A stretch of DNA of 64,000 nt. Origin: Cyclospora cayetanensis (lineage: Eukaryota; Apicomplexa; Conoidasida; Eucoccidiorida; Eimeriidae). Positions 10,345-22,199 of the stretch are shown here, piece after piece. A program made the translations under genes and the position numbers. Every line of letters begins with the position of its first letter. Within the stretch, counting starts at the first letter, position 1. Under the pieces are notes generated by a model. It ran no database searches, had not been told where the DNA came from, and saw only the letters and a program-made list of their open reading frames with translations. The stretch spans positions 1-64,000 of the forward strand of contig NW_020312159.1 of assembly GCF_002999335.1 (NCBI RefSeq), written 5' to 3'.

Positions 10345-10621
10345 GACCCTTCCTTTCCTGCTTCCCTGCCTGTCGCCAGGCCTGTGGCAGGCGAGAAGAA
10401 ACAACACGCCTGACGCCAGCTTTAGAAGACTGTGATTTCGGTCGAAACGAGTCCCTCTCTAGTCTTAGTAGTCTCACCCCTTGACCACTGCGCTCGTCGT
10501 TGCTGCTGGAAAGCCTCACGCGTTGCGAAAAAAATCTTCATCGACGGGAAGACACGCAACCCCGAGCTAGCTACTCTCGCTCGCGTCTAACAACTTGCGC
10601 ACTGGTATTGCCTAAGAGAGG

Positions 10622-10643
10622 CAGAGACGCTGCGGCGTCTCTG
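10622..10643. other. Short perfect hairpin downstream of PEX12
   Basis: CAGAGACGC and GCGTCTCTG form a 9-bp perfect stem around a 4-base loop, about 280 bp after the PEX12 stop. It might be a 3' UTR element or chance; nothing else supports a function. Confidence 0.4.
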
Positions 10644-10914
10644 TGGGGGAAGCCAGGCTTCTGATGTTCTAACTACGCGTGTAGCGCACTAAGCTCCACT
10701 CGAGATGCACTGCAGAAAACGCCATGTGTCTGCGGAAGTGCATCCGCCTGTCCTGCAAGCTCCGAAAGGAGCTGGCCCTTCAGCCATGAACAAACGAGGG
10801 CGCATTGGCTGCTCCCCCCTACCTACAATCATCCCTGTGCGCGCCGTAGCAGCTGCTGCCAAGCCAAAGTCGTACTATGCATCCCCCGCAAAGGAGAGTG
10901 GGCAAAAAGCCAAA

Positions 10915-10990
10915 ACTGCGGGAATTGAACCCTGGTCTCTCGCGTGACAAGCGGAAACACTAGGCACTATCTATGCTAACTGAGACAGCC
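10915..10990 (-). pseudogene. tRNA-Asp(GTC)-like sequence, probably degenerate
   Basis: The reverse strand reads like tRNA-Asp: a D-arm/A-box-like TTAGCATAGATAG, an anticodon arm CGCTTGTCACGCGAG with GTC in the loop, then AGACC and a T-arm/B-box GGGTTCAATTCCC. The anticodon and T loops match eukaryotic tRNA-Asp closely. The 7-bp acceptor stem does not pair: the 5' side reads about TCTCAGT against AGTTTTG. The outer two T-stem pairs are also broken. This suggests a decayed gene or a tRNA-derived fragment rather than a working tRNA. Confidence 0.5.
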
Positions 10991-13487
10991 CAACGTCCAA
11001 TTTGCAAGAGCAACAAGATATACAGCCAACGTCAAGGCGCCCGCTGCTTGCCATCAGTCTCCATCCTACTGAACTAAAAGTACACCTCGATACTTCACTA
11101 GGGGCAGCGAGCTAGCCACTTGCTTCGTATACCTTCCGAAGCAGGAAGGCATCGAGAGCCACGTCACGTGTCAGGTGCGTCTTTTAAGGCACCAGAGGGC
11201 AGTGGCAGGATTCACCAAATCCCAAGGCTGCACGAGGGTGGCCGCGCTACATGAAGGACGCACAAAACGTCCGAAGGACTGCCTGCAGTGCGGTGTCTCG
11301 GCATGGGTGTATCTCGCCTGGAAACAATGTAACACGGTGTAAGACTTCATAGCCATCGTTCCCCAAAAGGCTTTCCAGCAAACTGCGTCACGCCCCCGCT
11401 GATCAAGGCTCTATTTGTCCCTGAAAGTAGAAGCACCAACGGTGCTTTCAGCTTGCAAAGGCGACCCAGGCCTTGATTCTGTGTCCATTCCAAGCTTAAA
11501 GCAACACAAAAGGCTAAAGAGAGTGTCATGCAGTTGGAAGCGCGTGCATGTTCTGTCCATCCGACATAAAATACCAAGGCCCTCGTATCGTAAGGGGGCT
11601 AAGAAGACGTCGTTGCGCCAGGTGAACACACAAGACTGCTCTGTGCAGCTGCTTCGGAAGAACAGCCCCTTTTCCCTAGTTTCACCCGAACCTCGCTCAT
11701 CTTAAGGAGCCGGAGATCAGTCTCTGGCAAGAGGTACACCACTGTTTACTCCCTGTTCCTCTGCACCGGCTGGTGCAGCTCGCGAGCATCTCAACGAAAG
11801 CCAGGAGAAGCATTTCACACGAAGAACTGTAACCCCCGATGCAGCCACTTTTATGGAACATCTCCGTTCAAGAATTCTCGAGAGGACGCCGTATACAACG
11901 CATATTTTCCTGGGTTAAGCCCCATTGTTGCCACTTATAGCGAAACACTGCAAGGCCCTCACACGAAAGAGACGAACGACGCAAAGTAAGCCTTGGCTGG
12001 TGCATCCATCAAAGGGAAGGAAGCACGACAATGAGCACGCGCATGAAAAAAAAGCGGCTGGTAGCAGCCAAATAAATGGCACCCTTTGGGAGAGGGAAGT
12101 TTGGGCTGGCTGTGTGTGCCTATGGACTAAGCCACCGTCTAGGGTGTCAGCATTCCAGCTGTTTATGAAGTGTAGCATTCCCCTTACAACAAATCAGGCT
12201 TGGCAGAGAGACCGATGAGGCTCTCTACCCCTGCATGCGGCACGATGCGGCCATTTCGGCAACCTCTGGTCTAGGGCTGAATGTGTGCTGTAGAGCCGCA
12301 AGCGAGCTCTTTCCTGGCGCTTCCCAAAACTAATCAGTTCGGACTCACTCCACTCTACCTAATTATGAAGGACGGAGCTCTTGCTGCTCGTGCAGTCGAT
12401 CCTTGCACATCTCAGTGGCGGAGATCTCTGCAAAGTGACAACGTTCCACAAGGCTGCATGGCGCAACTATCGGAAAGCGCCAAAGAAGATCAGAACCCTC
12501 CTAGAGGAAATTGCCAAGATAAATAGTCATGAGAAGGGCCTCGGAAGGGCCCATTTGTTGCCACAGCGAACGGAGGCGCTACACATCCAGCAAGCACCCT
12601 TCCGCCGAGGGCTGCGGCGTGGGAATTCGTATGCGAGGCGGAATGCTGCATGCGCCGTGTCTTGCAGAGTTCTCCTTGCGCAGCGCTGCGCATTCTGTAT
12701 ATTCACGGCTTTATTCCTGAAATAAAATCTGATTTTATGGCTGCACGGCTAGGGGGGTGGCGGCGTGACGCTCCCGCCAGCCGAACCTGAACCCCTAACA
12801 ACTAACTTTTCTCCCACAACACTGGCGCCACAGTAGTGCTGCTTTGTGTTTTTGAGCTCTTTTTTGCCTATTTTCTCTATTTGTTCTTCGCCGTCCTCTT
12901 CTGGGGGCTTCCTCTCCCCTTCCTTCCCGCCTGCCGCGTATGCCCTCGCTTTGCAGCGCTTCCTATCGCGTGTACTACTACTACCGCCCTGTCCTGGCCT
13001 ACGCAGGAGGGCCTCTTCTTCTTCTGGATCTAAGGGCCCCCTCGTCCTGCCTAGCGTTTATTGAAGGCCTCCCCGCGGCACAGATAACGGGCACACGCTG
13101 CTGACGGCAGGGGGCGGTCGTGCCGAGGAAGTATCCTCCGGAACCGCAAAAGTGTCGCTTCGCCTCTTCTGCTCCAAGGACAGTGCAGCCAGAATCAGCA
13201 CGAATCACCGACAGACGGAGTGCTCGAGGCTAAGACTCCGCCGCTTCCCACAAGTGGCTGCCTCCAAGCACTTTTGCATCCACTCCACTCCCAGCATGCA
13301 AAGGGCGCCCACCAGCCCCTGATCAGAGCCTCGCCTCTCCTTCTCCTCCCCCTTCCTACCAGCGGCACCAACTTCGGATTGCTTTCTTTCTGCGAAGCCT
13401 CGAGTGCCATGGGAAAACCCCCTCAGTAGGCCAGATCGTCTTGTGTCTCTTTCGCATTCCCCCCCGCTCACTCGCAGCAGTAGAACA

Positions 13488-16400
13488 ATGGCGGATCTCG
13501 CCGAAGTGCAGCAGCTCGAACTGCTGTGTCAGGCCTTCTATGGAGGTGGCAGCAAGGAGGAGCAAAACGAAGCGCACAAGGTGCTGCTGCCTCTCGTGAA
13601 CAACCCGGAAAACATGCCGAGGCTGCAGGCTGTCCTCGCGCACTCTTCGAACTTACAGGCCTTGCTCTTCGCCAGTTCAGGGCTTATGAACCTCTTCACG
13701 CGTTACTGGGGTCAGATCTCCGACAAACAAAAGGAAGAAACGCGAAATTTCCTCCTGAATTACCTGTATCAGCGTAGCGCTGACCTCCTACACAACGCCC
13801 ATGAAATCCTGGGGCACCTCATCCGCCTGCTCTGCCGCATTGTCAAACTCTCATGGTTTGAAGACGTGGATAAGGTGAGCTCTTTACACCAGATGCCGCT
13901 GCTTACATATTACAAACAGTTTCACCGATTTTTACACGCTTCGGAGGCACGCGCATGCGGCAGCGACTTCTCTCGCGCAAAGGCGCAAAAGCGTCCAGCA
14001 ACTGCACATCCGGCGGAAATTTTGCAGCTGCAAAGGGGCTTTTCGGATATGACATGTCGATTGCGCATGCCTGGCGGGATAGTTCTTGTTTCTTTCCCGT
14101 CGCTCGGAAAAGCGACTGCCCGTGTGTCATAAAACATGTTTTGTCTGTCTGTCTACGTGCTTGTCTGTCGATGTGCCTGTGTATTTATGTATGTATTGGC
14201 CTAGCTAGCTTTGTGATCTCTATGTATGTATTGGTCTAGCTAGCAATGTCTCTGTCTCTATCCATCGAGTGTATCTGTCTCTACCCATCTAGTGCATCTG
14301 TATGTCTGTGTATGTTACCATCTAGTGCATCTGTCTCTACCCATCAATTTTTGATGTATCTGTCTCTATTCCTCAACTATTTATGTATCTTTGTTTTGTG
14401 CGGATGATACAGAAAATTCTGGAGCAGGTTGGTTTGTTCTTGAGCGCATCAACGGCTCACTGGGTAGTAGGTTTGTATATTTACACGGAGTTGACGCAAG
14501 AGATGCAACCCAAGATAGGGTCGCACATGTCGCGTCTCCGTAGGGTGGCTTTTTCTTTTCGAGACATAGCTCTACCGTCAATTCTGCAGGTTGCGGTAAA
14601 GACACTGCAGCAATTCGATGCAGGAGCTATTCGAGTTCCCAACGATGAGGAGGAGACGCGACTGCTGAAGCAAGTGCTGCAGCTGGCGCTCAATTGTCTC
14701 TCTTTCGATTTCATGGGGACCATGGCAGACGACACCACGGACGAACAAAACACTGTGATGATTCCCCAAGGCTGGAGCGACTTCAGAGAGGAGACGTTTC
14801 CTAGGATGTTTTTCAGCCTTTACAACGCCTGCTGGCAGAAGACCCCACATAGGCCCCGTGTAGAATGCGCGAGGCTTTGTTTGTCGTGTCTGGTGCTGAT
14901 TTCTGCATTTCGTCGATCCTTCTTCGAAACCACAGCCACCCGCAACAAGTATATGGGCGAGCTGATCCTGGGAACCTTCCAGATCATCAAGACGAGGACG
15001 GGTCTGACAGATGACATGTGTTACCACGAATTCTGCCGCCTTATCGGAAAAGTCAATACCTCGCACCATCTCAGCGAGCTTTGCGCGTCGGAACCTTTCA
15101 GAGAGTTTCCCCAACACCTCTTCGATTTCACCATGGAGAGTCTCAAGTCGTGGCAGCGCATGCCGAACAGCAAGCACTACCTCCTAGGGGTATGGGCGCA
15201 TATGATTTCGCCGCTCCTCTTCTACAAACAGCGAGTTCCTAAGGACCTCGAGCTGTACATTGAAAGAATTACGGCTGCATTCATCATGAGTCGCATGTGC
15301 GTAGCGGAAGCCATCGCAGAAGACGCCGGTAAGGCAGAACAAGACAGAGAAAGCGCGGTAGAGAGAGGCTGAAGCAGAGGGCCAGCTCTGCTGATAGCGT
15401 GTTTCATGTGTGTGTGTTCTGGCGTTACGCCATACATATATATATGTATATATGTACATTTGCATGCATGCATGGACAGATAGATATAGACGTACAGACA
15501 GACACGCAGCAGCTAGCTGCTAGGGGGGGAGGCCCCCCTTCTGCTACGGATGCCCAGGATAGGCATTGGAAATAAGGATTTTAGATTGCGCTTACGGCGC
15601 TTTTAAGGCTGCTAGCGAGTCTCTCTCTCGCTGCATGTGGCGCCTTGAGGCTTTTTGTTGTGCAAGGATCAGCGCTTGCACGTAGTGTGCGGCCGGGGTT
15701 GGCTTTTTGCACGTCCACGGTGGATGGACATCCAGTCAGTTCGCAAAACGTGGAGTTTATTTTTGTCTTGGGGAGTTTCTGTAGGCTCCCTAGCGTCTGG
15801 GAGTTGTTGTAACGGGTTGTGTCGTAAGGGGGGGAGGGGGGGGCAGCGGCTGAGGCTTCGCCAGCAGCAAGACCCCTTGTTGTAGCGTGAGGAGGCGCGT
15901 TTGGAAGTGCCTGCCTGCGAGAGTGCTGCTGCGCAGACAACTGCGACTGGGAGAGTCCTTTAAACAACGAGGTGCTGCGGCAGGAGCAGCTGGAGGTGTT
16001 GTCGCAGCTGGCGAGGTGTCGCTACACGAAGACCGCGCGCATGGTGCACGAGTTATTCGAGGAAACAAAAGCCAAGGCTCAGAGCGGCGAGATCAACCGA
16101 AAAGTCTTCGAGGAGAAGATCACGTGGCTGGTGTATTTAATTGGAGCTCTTGTTGGCAGCAACTGGACGGGGAGACTCCCCGATGTCCATGTCGAGGGTG
16201 GGCAAAGTCTCGGGTGTCTCTACACGCATTGGTTTTTTTCAGAGAGCAAAGGGCTGCAGCTTTTGAGCTTTAGCGCATGCGCATGATGTGTTGTGCATGT
16301 TTTTGACGGAAGAACGCTTGCTTGAGAAATCAACAGTTGGCGACGTTCGTACGTGCCAACTGGCTTCTTTCGAGGAGCACAGACAGCGCACAGCTTTTCG

Positions 16401-19400
16401 CATCGAAAAGGGGGCGTGTGTGTCCATGAAGGTGTCTGTGGCTGGTTGGAGGCTTCTAGAGATGCATGCTGCACGGTGATGCACGTATGGGACGTTGACG
16501 TTTGTGCGCATGTGCATGCTGCCTGCAAACACAGACGCCTCCTCAGAAACCGTGCAGATGGCGAACGCAGGGCTGTCCAAGTTGGTGTTGACGCTGATCG
16601 AGGAAACAAAGTGCGAAGAGGCACCCGAGACTCTCGAGCTCGCCTTCCTGTATTTCCTCGATCAGTTTAGAAAGCTTTTCATCGGGCAGTTCGCTCGCAA
16701 GCAGGATACCACCAGCGCTTTCGCAACAGGTACAGCAAGCGGCCGTCGCCCACGCTTAGCACCGAGGGTTACGTTGGCACAATCTACGACTTTGCAGAAG
16801 TTCATAGGAGCTCAGCACGCATGGACGACTGCTGCAAACATGCCCATCCTTCCTTTCTCCCTCCTATCCCTATTCCCTTCCTTACTTCTAGCCATCCTTT
16901 CCCCCATCCATCCTGCCTCCCCTCCATCCTTCTCTATTTCTTGTAGATCCGCAGGCCATGCGAACAGCTTCGTGTGCATCTATTCTGGCTCGTAGAGGGG
17001 TGGAGGGGGATTTTTTGGTGTGCATCTATTCTGGCTTGTAGAGGGGTGGAGGGGGATTTTTTTCTGATACGGCCTGCCTACGCGCGCACAAGGGTACTGA
17101 GCAATCGCTGGCCGTCTCAGTGGTTCACTCACACACTGCGTCTTGCTTGGTCTCTCCCGCAACGCTCAAGCCGCTTTTCGCTTCTGTGTTTTTGGGTATG
17201 TATCTACGTGCAGCTCTCGGAGCGGCGGATGACAAGGCAGTGGTTGCAACACTTGTCAGCAAGATTGGATTCAACCTGCAGCACCGCGTGGAGATGCCGG
17301 AGTGTATCAAGAAGTCGATGGATTTGCTGTTTGAGTTCGTAGCCGGTGTGCATATTGTACATTGGATATCGAGAGCACCGGAACTTATCGTCACGGGGCG
17401 ACTTCTCCTGGAAACCCCCACCGGAGGCTACTTCCTGACGAATCACTGCAACGTGGAGTTCAAATTCTTGTCGATGCGCAGGTAAGCGCACGCAGCACTC
17501 TCCTCCTCGTGCTGCTGCTGCTGCTGCTGCATGCGCTGCCTTGTGTAGCCTAGTCCCCTATCGGAGAGAAGGGAAAGGGAAGGGAAGAGACGTTTCGGCT
17601 GCCGTTTCGTCCTTCGGCGCTGAGCGTCTTCTTTCTGCTTGTGGAGGACGTGGTTTTGTATGATTCTTGCGCCTGTTTTTGTCTCTTTCACCTCTTGTGC
17701 GCTGGGGTGTTTCCCAGATACTCGCGGCTTCGGACGACCTATTATTTGACACTGGGAACGCTCTTGTTCTATCAGCAGCGAAAAGCAGCCGTCTCTTTTG
17801 AGCAGTTCGTGCAGCCCATGGATGCCATCTTCCTGTCCCTCTGGCAGCAAACAGATGAGGGCCGTAATCCGCAGTCGATCCGCAATCCACTCTGCAGAGA
17901 CCCCTTGATTGGTCTCGTGCGAGACTTAAGGTGTGCAAGGCAGATGACTGACCTTTTTGGCTCGTCCCCCTGCACGGCTTCTTGGAAAGTCGTCTGCCCC
18001 AAGGCAGAGTGCAGGCTTTGTTGCAGGCCTGACAATGCTGCAATGCAATGCGAAACGTGTTTGTCGAACTTGCTTCAGAGGCTTGAGCTTCGCTTCAGGA
18101 AACAACGCCACCTACACCGTCCTCTTTGATTGGTTGATGTCGCCATGGAAGAAGATCAACGGCAGCACACGTGTGAGGGCTTCTTCCTCGAAAAAGAGGC
18201 TGCACTTTCCCTCAGAGCTTTCTAAAGAATCTGGATAGCCAAGCGTATTCCATGAGCTAGCGGCGGTCTTCTCGAGAGAACATGCCACTGGGAGGACCCT
18301 TCTTCTCGAGCCACACGCGCGCCGCTTCGCAGCCTGATGCCAGTTTTTCACAGCTGGCCTTAGAGAGGGCAGGGAATCTTCTTAGTGCTCCTTCTTAGGG
18401 GGGTATATGCGTTGATCAGGCCATGTCTGGGAAGTGACCTCCCGAGTTCGCACGCGCACACGCGCGAATGTGTGCTTGCATGCATAAAATATGTCTATAT
18501 ATATAGATGCATATATATATATATATGTATGTATATGTATGTATATATGAAATGTGTGTTTGCATGCATAAAATATGTCAATATACACATATGTATATGT
18601 ATGTATATATGTATGTATATATATGTATGTGTGTCGGCGTCCAGATGGCGATTTTCAGCTGGGCCGCGGATGCGTGGTGGGATGATGCGGAAGTGTTGGT
18701 GCCCCTTTTGAAGTTTATTGCCGATTTTGTGAGCAATAGAGGGGGCGGCAGGATTCAGTTTGTTGAGTCTTCTGCCAATGGCATCCGGCTCTTCAAAGAG
18801 GCGTCGAGTGTAGTGCTCAAATACGGTAACAGGTGAGCGGCCTCTTTTTCTTGGCCTTGCGGTAGGCGTAGATTCCTCTTGGCCGCTGCTGCGATGTGTG
18901 CATGCCGCTACGAGTAGCGATACTGTGCTGCTGGCTTTTCGAGTAGAAGGTCTTCGAGGGGTGTATACCCCTGCCCTAATGTAGCCGGGGGATGCCGCCT
19001 CCTGCTTGCTGTACTTTGCCCAGTATGCGTCTCGCTGTGTATTCTGTGCATGCGCTCCACGGTCTGTGATGTTTCTTCGTGCTCATAATCATGCCGCTTT
19101 CTGTGGTGCTCGGTCAATCTTCTCTGCATCCTCCCTCCTTTCGTCGTCGTCGTTTTACACTCATGGGAGCATTCGAAAAAAATAGCCTTTAGCCACGCGC
19201 GGCGACCTTCTCTGGACGGGTTCAGGGGTGTGTGTGTGTATATATCCCGTTGCATTAGTAACATGCGCACCCGCATGTGGCGCTGAATGCAGCAGTCTTG
19301 TCTGTTTGCTCTTCCGTTCGCTCGCAGAATATTGCAGAAACAGGAGTTCACGGATCCGTACAAGGAAAAGTACAAGGGCATGGCGGTGGCTCTACAGATT

Positions 19401-22199
19401 CTCAGCAACATCATCAGCGGCAACTATTGCCACTATGAAGTCTTTGAAGTTTACGGAGATACAGTGCTCAACGACTCGCTTCGCCTGGCTTTGCAGATGT
19501 GTCTTGCAATACCCCAAGACGGTAAGGTTGCTCCCGCCTTCCCGTGCTCTGAGCGAGATCTACTCGAGTGATCTCTACAAGCAGGCTTGCTGCCTGGTGG
19601 CGCTCTGCGCACACGCAGCTCCTGCTGGCCTGTGAATGAAATACTCTCCGGAATCTGTGCGGGAGCAAATGTGTTGATGGGAAGTATGTGTATATATATA
19701 TATGTGCGAGGTGTACAAATGCAACCTGTGGGGGGAGACACTCGCGTAGTTCTTACCCTTGGCTACACCACCAGAAGGATCCCGCCCAAATGTGTCATCA
19801 GGCCTTGTAAGCGGCGCTGGCGAATGGTATTTTACTATGCGGCGGTGTGATGTCTCAGATTTGATGGCCTATTTGAAGTCGCTGAGGCCGGTGTATTCCT
19901 TCCTCGAGGTTGCTACGGAGTCGTTCATGCAGCACGTCAGTTTCTTAGTTGCAGCTTTAGCTCCCTGTGCCTTCTTCCTCAAGCCCTCCATAGCGTGTCT
20001 TGCACTCTCGCCGCATGCGCATGTTGGCTGCACTGTCCATCCTCCCGCCAGCACTTGTTTCTCTAGCGTCTGGGCTGTCGCGTAGACTGCATACGCATCG
20101 CCAACGCTCGAGTCTGTCGTACAGCCTTTCATTCGCTTGGCCTGCCCACAGCTGCTCGGTGTGTCCAGTGTGTAGTCTTGCCAAATCGAGCTGCTTTTGT
20201 GTCTCGCGTTGTTCCTGCCTTTGAAGCATCTGGTGGGGAAGCGTCCAGACCTCGTTTGGCGCGTCTCGCGTGTGCTTTTCAAGTTTTTTGCCCCCTTTTG
20301 TCCTGTAGACTGCTTTTTGTAGCATTAAACTCGTGGCTTGTATGTGTGTATGTGTGCGTGTATGTGTATATGTGTGTATATGTATATATATATGTATGTG
20401 TGTGCGTGTTATATGTGCATGCAGATCTTAGAGCTGCCACCGGCCCATCTAGCGCAGCTGCTGCGATGCGTGGAAGACGGCCTCTGTGCTCAGGAAACAG
20501 TGTTGATGCAGTCCTGTGCAACATTAGGTCACTTTGTGGAGTTCATCTTTAGATACAGAAACTCTGAGGAGAAGGAAGGCACCGTACGCCTTGTGTTTTC
20601 TTCGGCGTCCCTACACCCCAGCTGCAGGGAGCAACCGCTTGCTAGGCATAGATCATAGCGCCGCAGACAGCATCCAAGAGGTTTTTTGTGATTCCATGAT
20701 TTACAGTCCAGTAGGAGTCCTTATTCTTTTCGTGCATTTGCATCGGGTCTAAATGCTTTCCCCAGAATACCCCGTGACGCAGAACTTGCTTTTTGGCGAG
20801 AGTTGCTTTTCCTACACAAGCGCTTCACTTCAGTGCATGCACCTGCGCTACATTGCCATTAGTCCAAGCAAAGGGCACGCGTGGGCTTTTTTCCTAGTCA
20901 GAACATTGATACCACATTGTGCTCATGTCGAGGTTTGCATTTTATGCCTGTCGTGCTTGTCCTTGTTCAGGCCGTGCGCGCCTTCCTAGAAGCCCAACCA
21001 GGCAGTCTTCCCCGAATGCTGCAGCTCATCTTCCAACTCCTTATGACGGGTTCGTATAGTTGCATGCATGCACAGTGCCTGCCTGCCCTTGGTACCCGTG
21101 CATGCATACTGTCACGCGTATTTCAATGACTTTGGATGACCTTAGACGCATGCATGGGAAGGGGCACACGCCTGCAAGTACCTGATATCTCGGTTGCTGG
21201 ATGCATGCGTAACTCTTCACTTGCAGCTTTCCTAATGTTTATGCACTTAAATACTCTTGCATGCACGCTAATTTGTGTAATTACTCAGTATAATTGTATC
21301 TTGTAGCAGCGCCTCGGCATATACACGCACGCAGAGACAGACAAAAACAGACACACATTCACACACACACACACACACACATACCCTCATGAATGCGCAT
21401 ATGCCCATACGACGCGAACTGGTTTTTCTGCCTCCCCATCTTTGATTCAGGCCAGCTTCCCAACTTGTTCGCCATCTCAGGCGTCTTACTGGGGTTGATT
21501 CTGCTGCAAGAGAACGAATACTTAAAGCTCAAACAGCAAATAATCGAACAGCAAATAGAAGCCAAGAGGCCTCAGTAAGGCGCACCTCAAGCTTGAGCCT
21601 CTGTGATACCGTGTTGCGTCCTCTATGCGTCCTCCTGGCCTATATAAAACTTTACTGAATTTCTCTCTGACACATTTTTCCCGCCAGGTAGTTCGTAAAT
21701 TGCGTCTGTTCAGCTGGAGTGCGGTAGTATATCATTTGTTGGATCTCACTTCGTGTTTTTTTGCTGCAGAGTAGAGGGGTTTTTTACAGCATTGATGCTA
21801 AACATCGAAGATGACCTGGAGACTGCAAATAAAGTAACTTATAAAACCACTACAACTTCATCTTCTTGCGGGTAGTGGTGCATCCTGTGTTCTTATTCTT
21901 GAGCTTTCAATTGTTTAGAAGCTCTACGATAGGCGCTAAGTATAAAGCCACGGCTCGAGCGTTTAAGCGTATGATATTTGCGGATAAAGTCGGTGTTGCC
22001 TCTTCGTTTGTTTCTCTTTCATGCAATGGCCTTTGTCGTGGCGCTACGTTTCTTTGTGCACATTTGTTTCCATTTACATACCTGGGTAATGAATTGCATG
22101 GTCACTACTGTTTCCGATCTGTTGTGGTAGGACAAGTTCATGCGGAACCTTTACCACTTCGCCCACGACATCCGGAAAATGTTCTCCTTTAGTTTCTAA
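13488..22199 (+). CDS. XPO7: Exportin-7 (RanBP16-like nuclear export receptor)
   Basis: Fifteen exons join in phase to 1095 residues, against 1087 for human XPO7: 13488-13874, 14413-15328, 15937-16197, 16535-16729, 17214-17481, 17718-17930, 18079-18172, 18645-18832, 19328-19521, 19859-19935, 20425-20583, 20971-21049, 21451-21574, 21770-21833, 22131-22199. XPO7 is a HEAT-repeat, importin-beta-family transporter that carries cargo through nuclear pores with Ran-GTP. Matching blocks run end to end, including MADLAEVQQLELLC, SFRDIALPSIL, TWLVYLIGALVG, FLDQFRKLFIGQ, GLVRDLRGLSFA, QFVESSANGIRLFKE and GVLLGLILLQENEY. All introns are GT-AG, and several contain microsatellites. The start agrees with the family N-terminus; codons upstream in frame to 13404 are not needed. 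No Gln/Ala runs interrupt it, unlike its left neighbours. Confidence 0.96.
14127..14400 (+). repeat. CTGTCTCTACCCATC-type minisatellite in XPO7 intron 1
   Basis: The second half of intron 1 is built of irregular copies of TCTGTCTCTACCCATCTAG with ATGTATTGG-type variants. It is low-complexity intronic sequence with no coding signal. Confidence 0.8.
16973..17064 (+). repeat. 46-bp tandem duplication in XPO7 intron 4
   Basis: Two head-to-tail copies (16973-17018 and 17019-17064) differ at only a couple of positions. Each holds TGCATCTATTCTGGCT followed by a G-rich and T-rich end. It sits between exons 4 and 5 and looks like a recent duplication. Confidence 0.9.
18490..18632 (+). repeat. (TATG)n-rich microsatellite in XPO7 intron 7
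   Basis: AT-rich tract of TATG, TATA and TATGTGTG words immediately upstream of exon 8. Part of it is a duplicated GTGTGCTTGCATGCATAAAA-type block (about 18468-18495 and 18553-18580). Related tracts occur at about 20338-20415 (intron 10) and 21354-21381 (intron 12, CA type). Confidence 0.85.

Larger units (their letters stand above)
10345..13487. other. Intergenic region between PEX12 and XPO7
   Basis: About 3.1 kb with no supported protein-coding gene. It contains a 9-bp-stem hairpin at 10622-10643, a tRNA-Asp-like sequence at about 10915-10990 (minus), and a pyrimidine-rich stretch at about 12840-13370 that probably includes the promoter and 5' UTR of XPO7. Short open frames here have no recognisable product. 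Confidence 0.6.
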
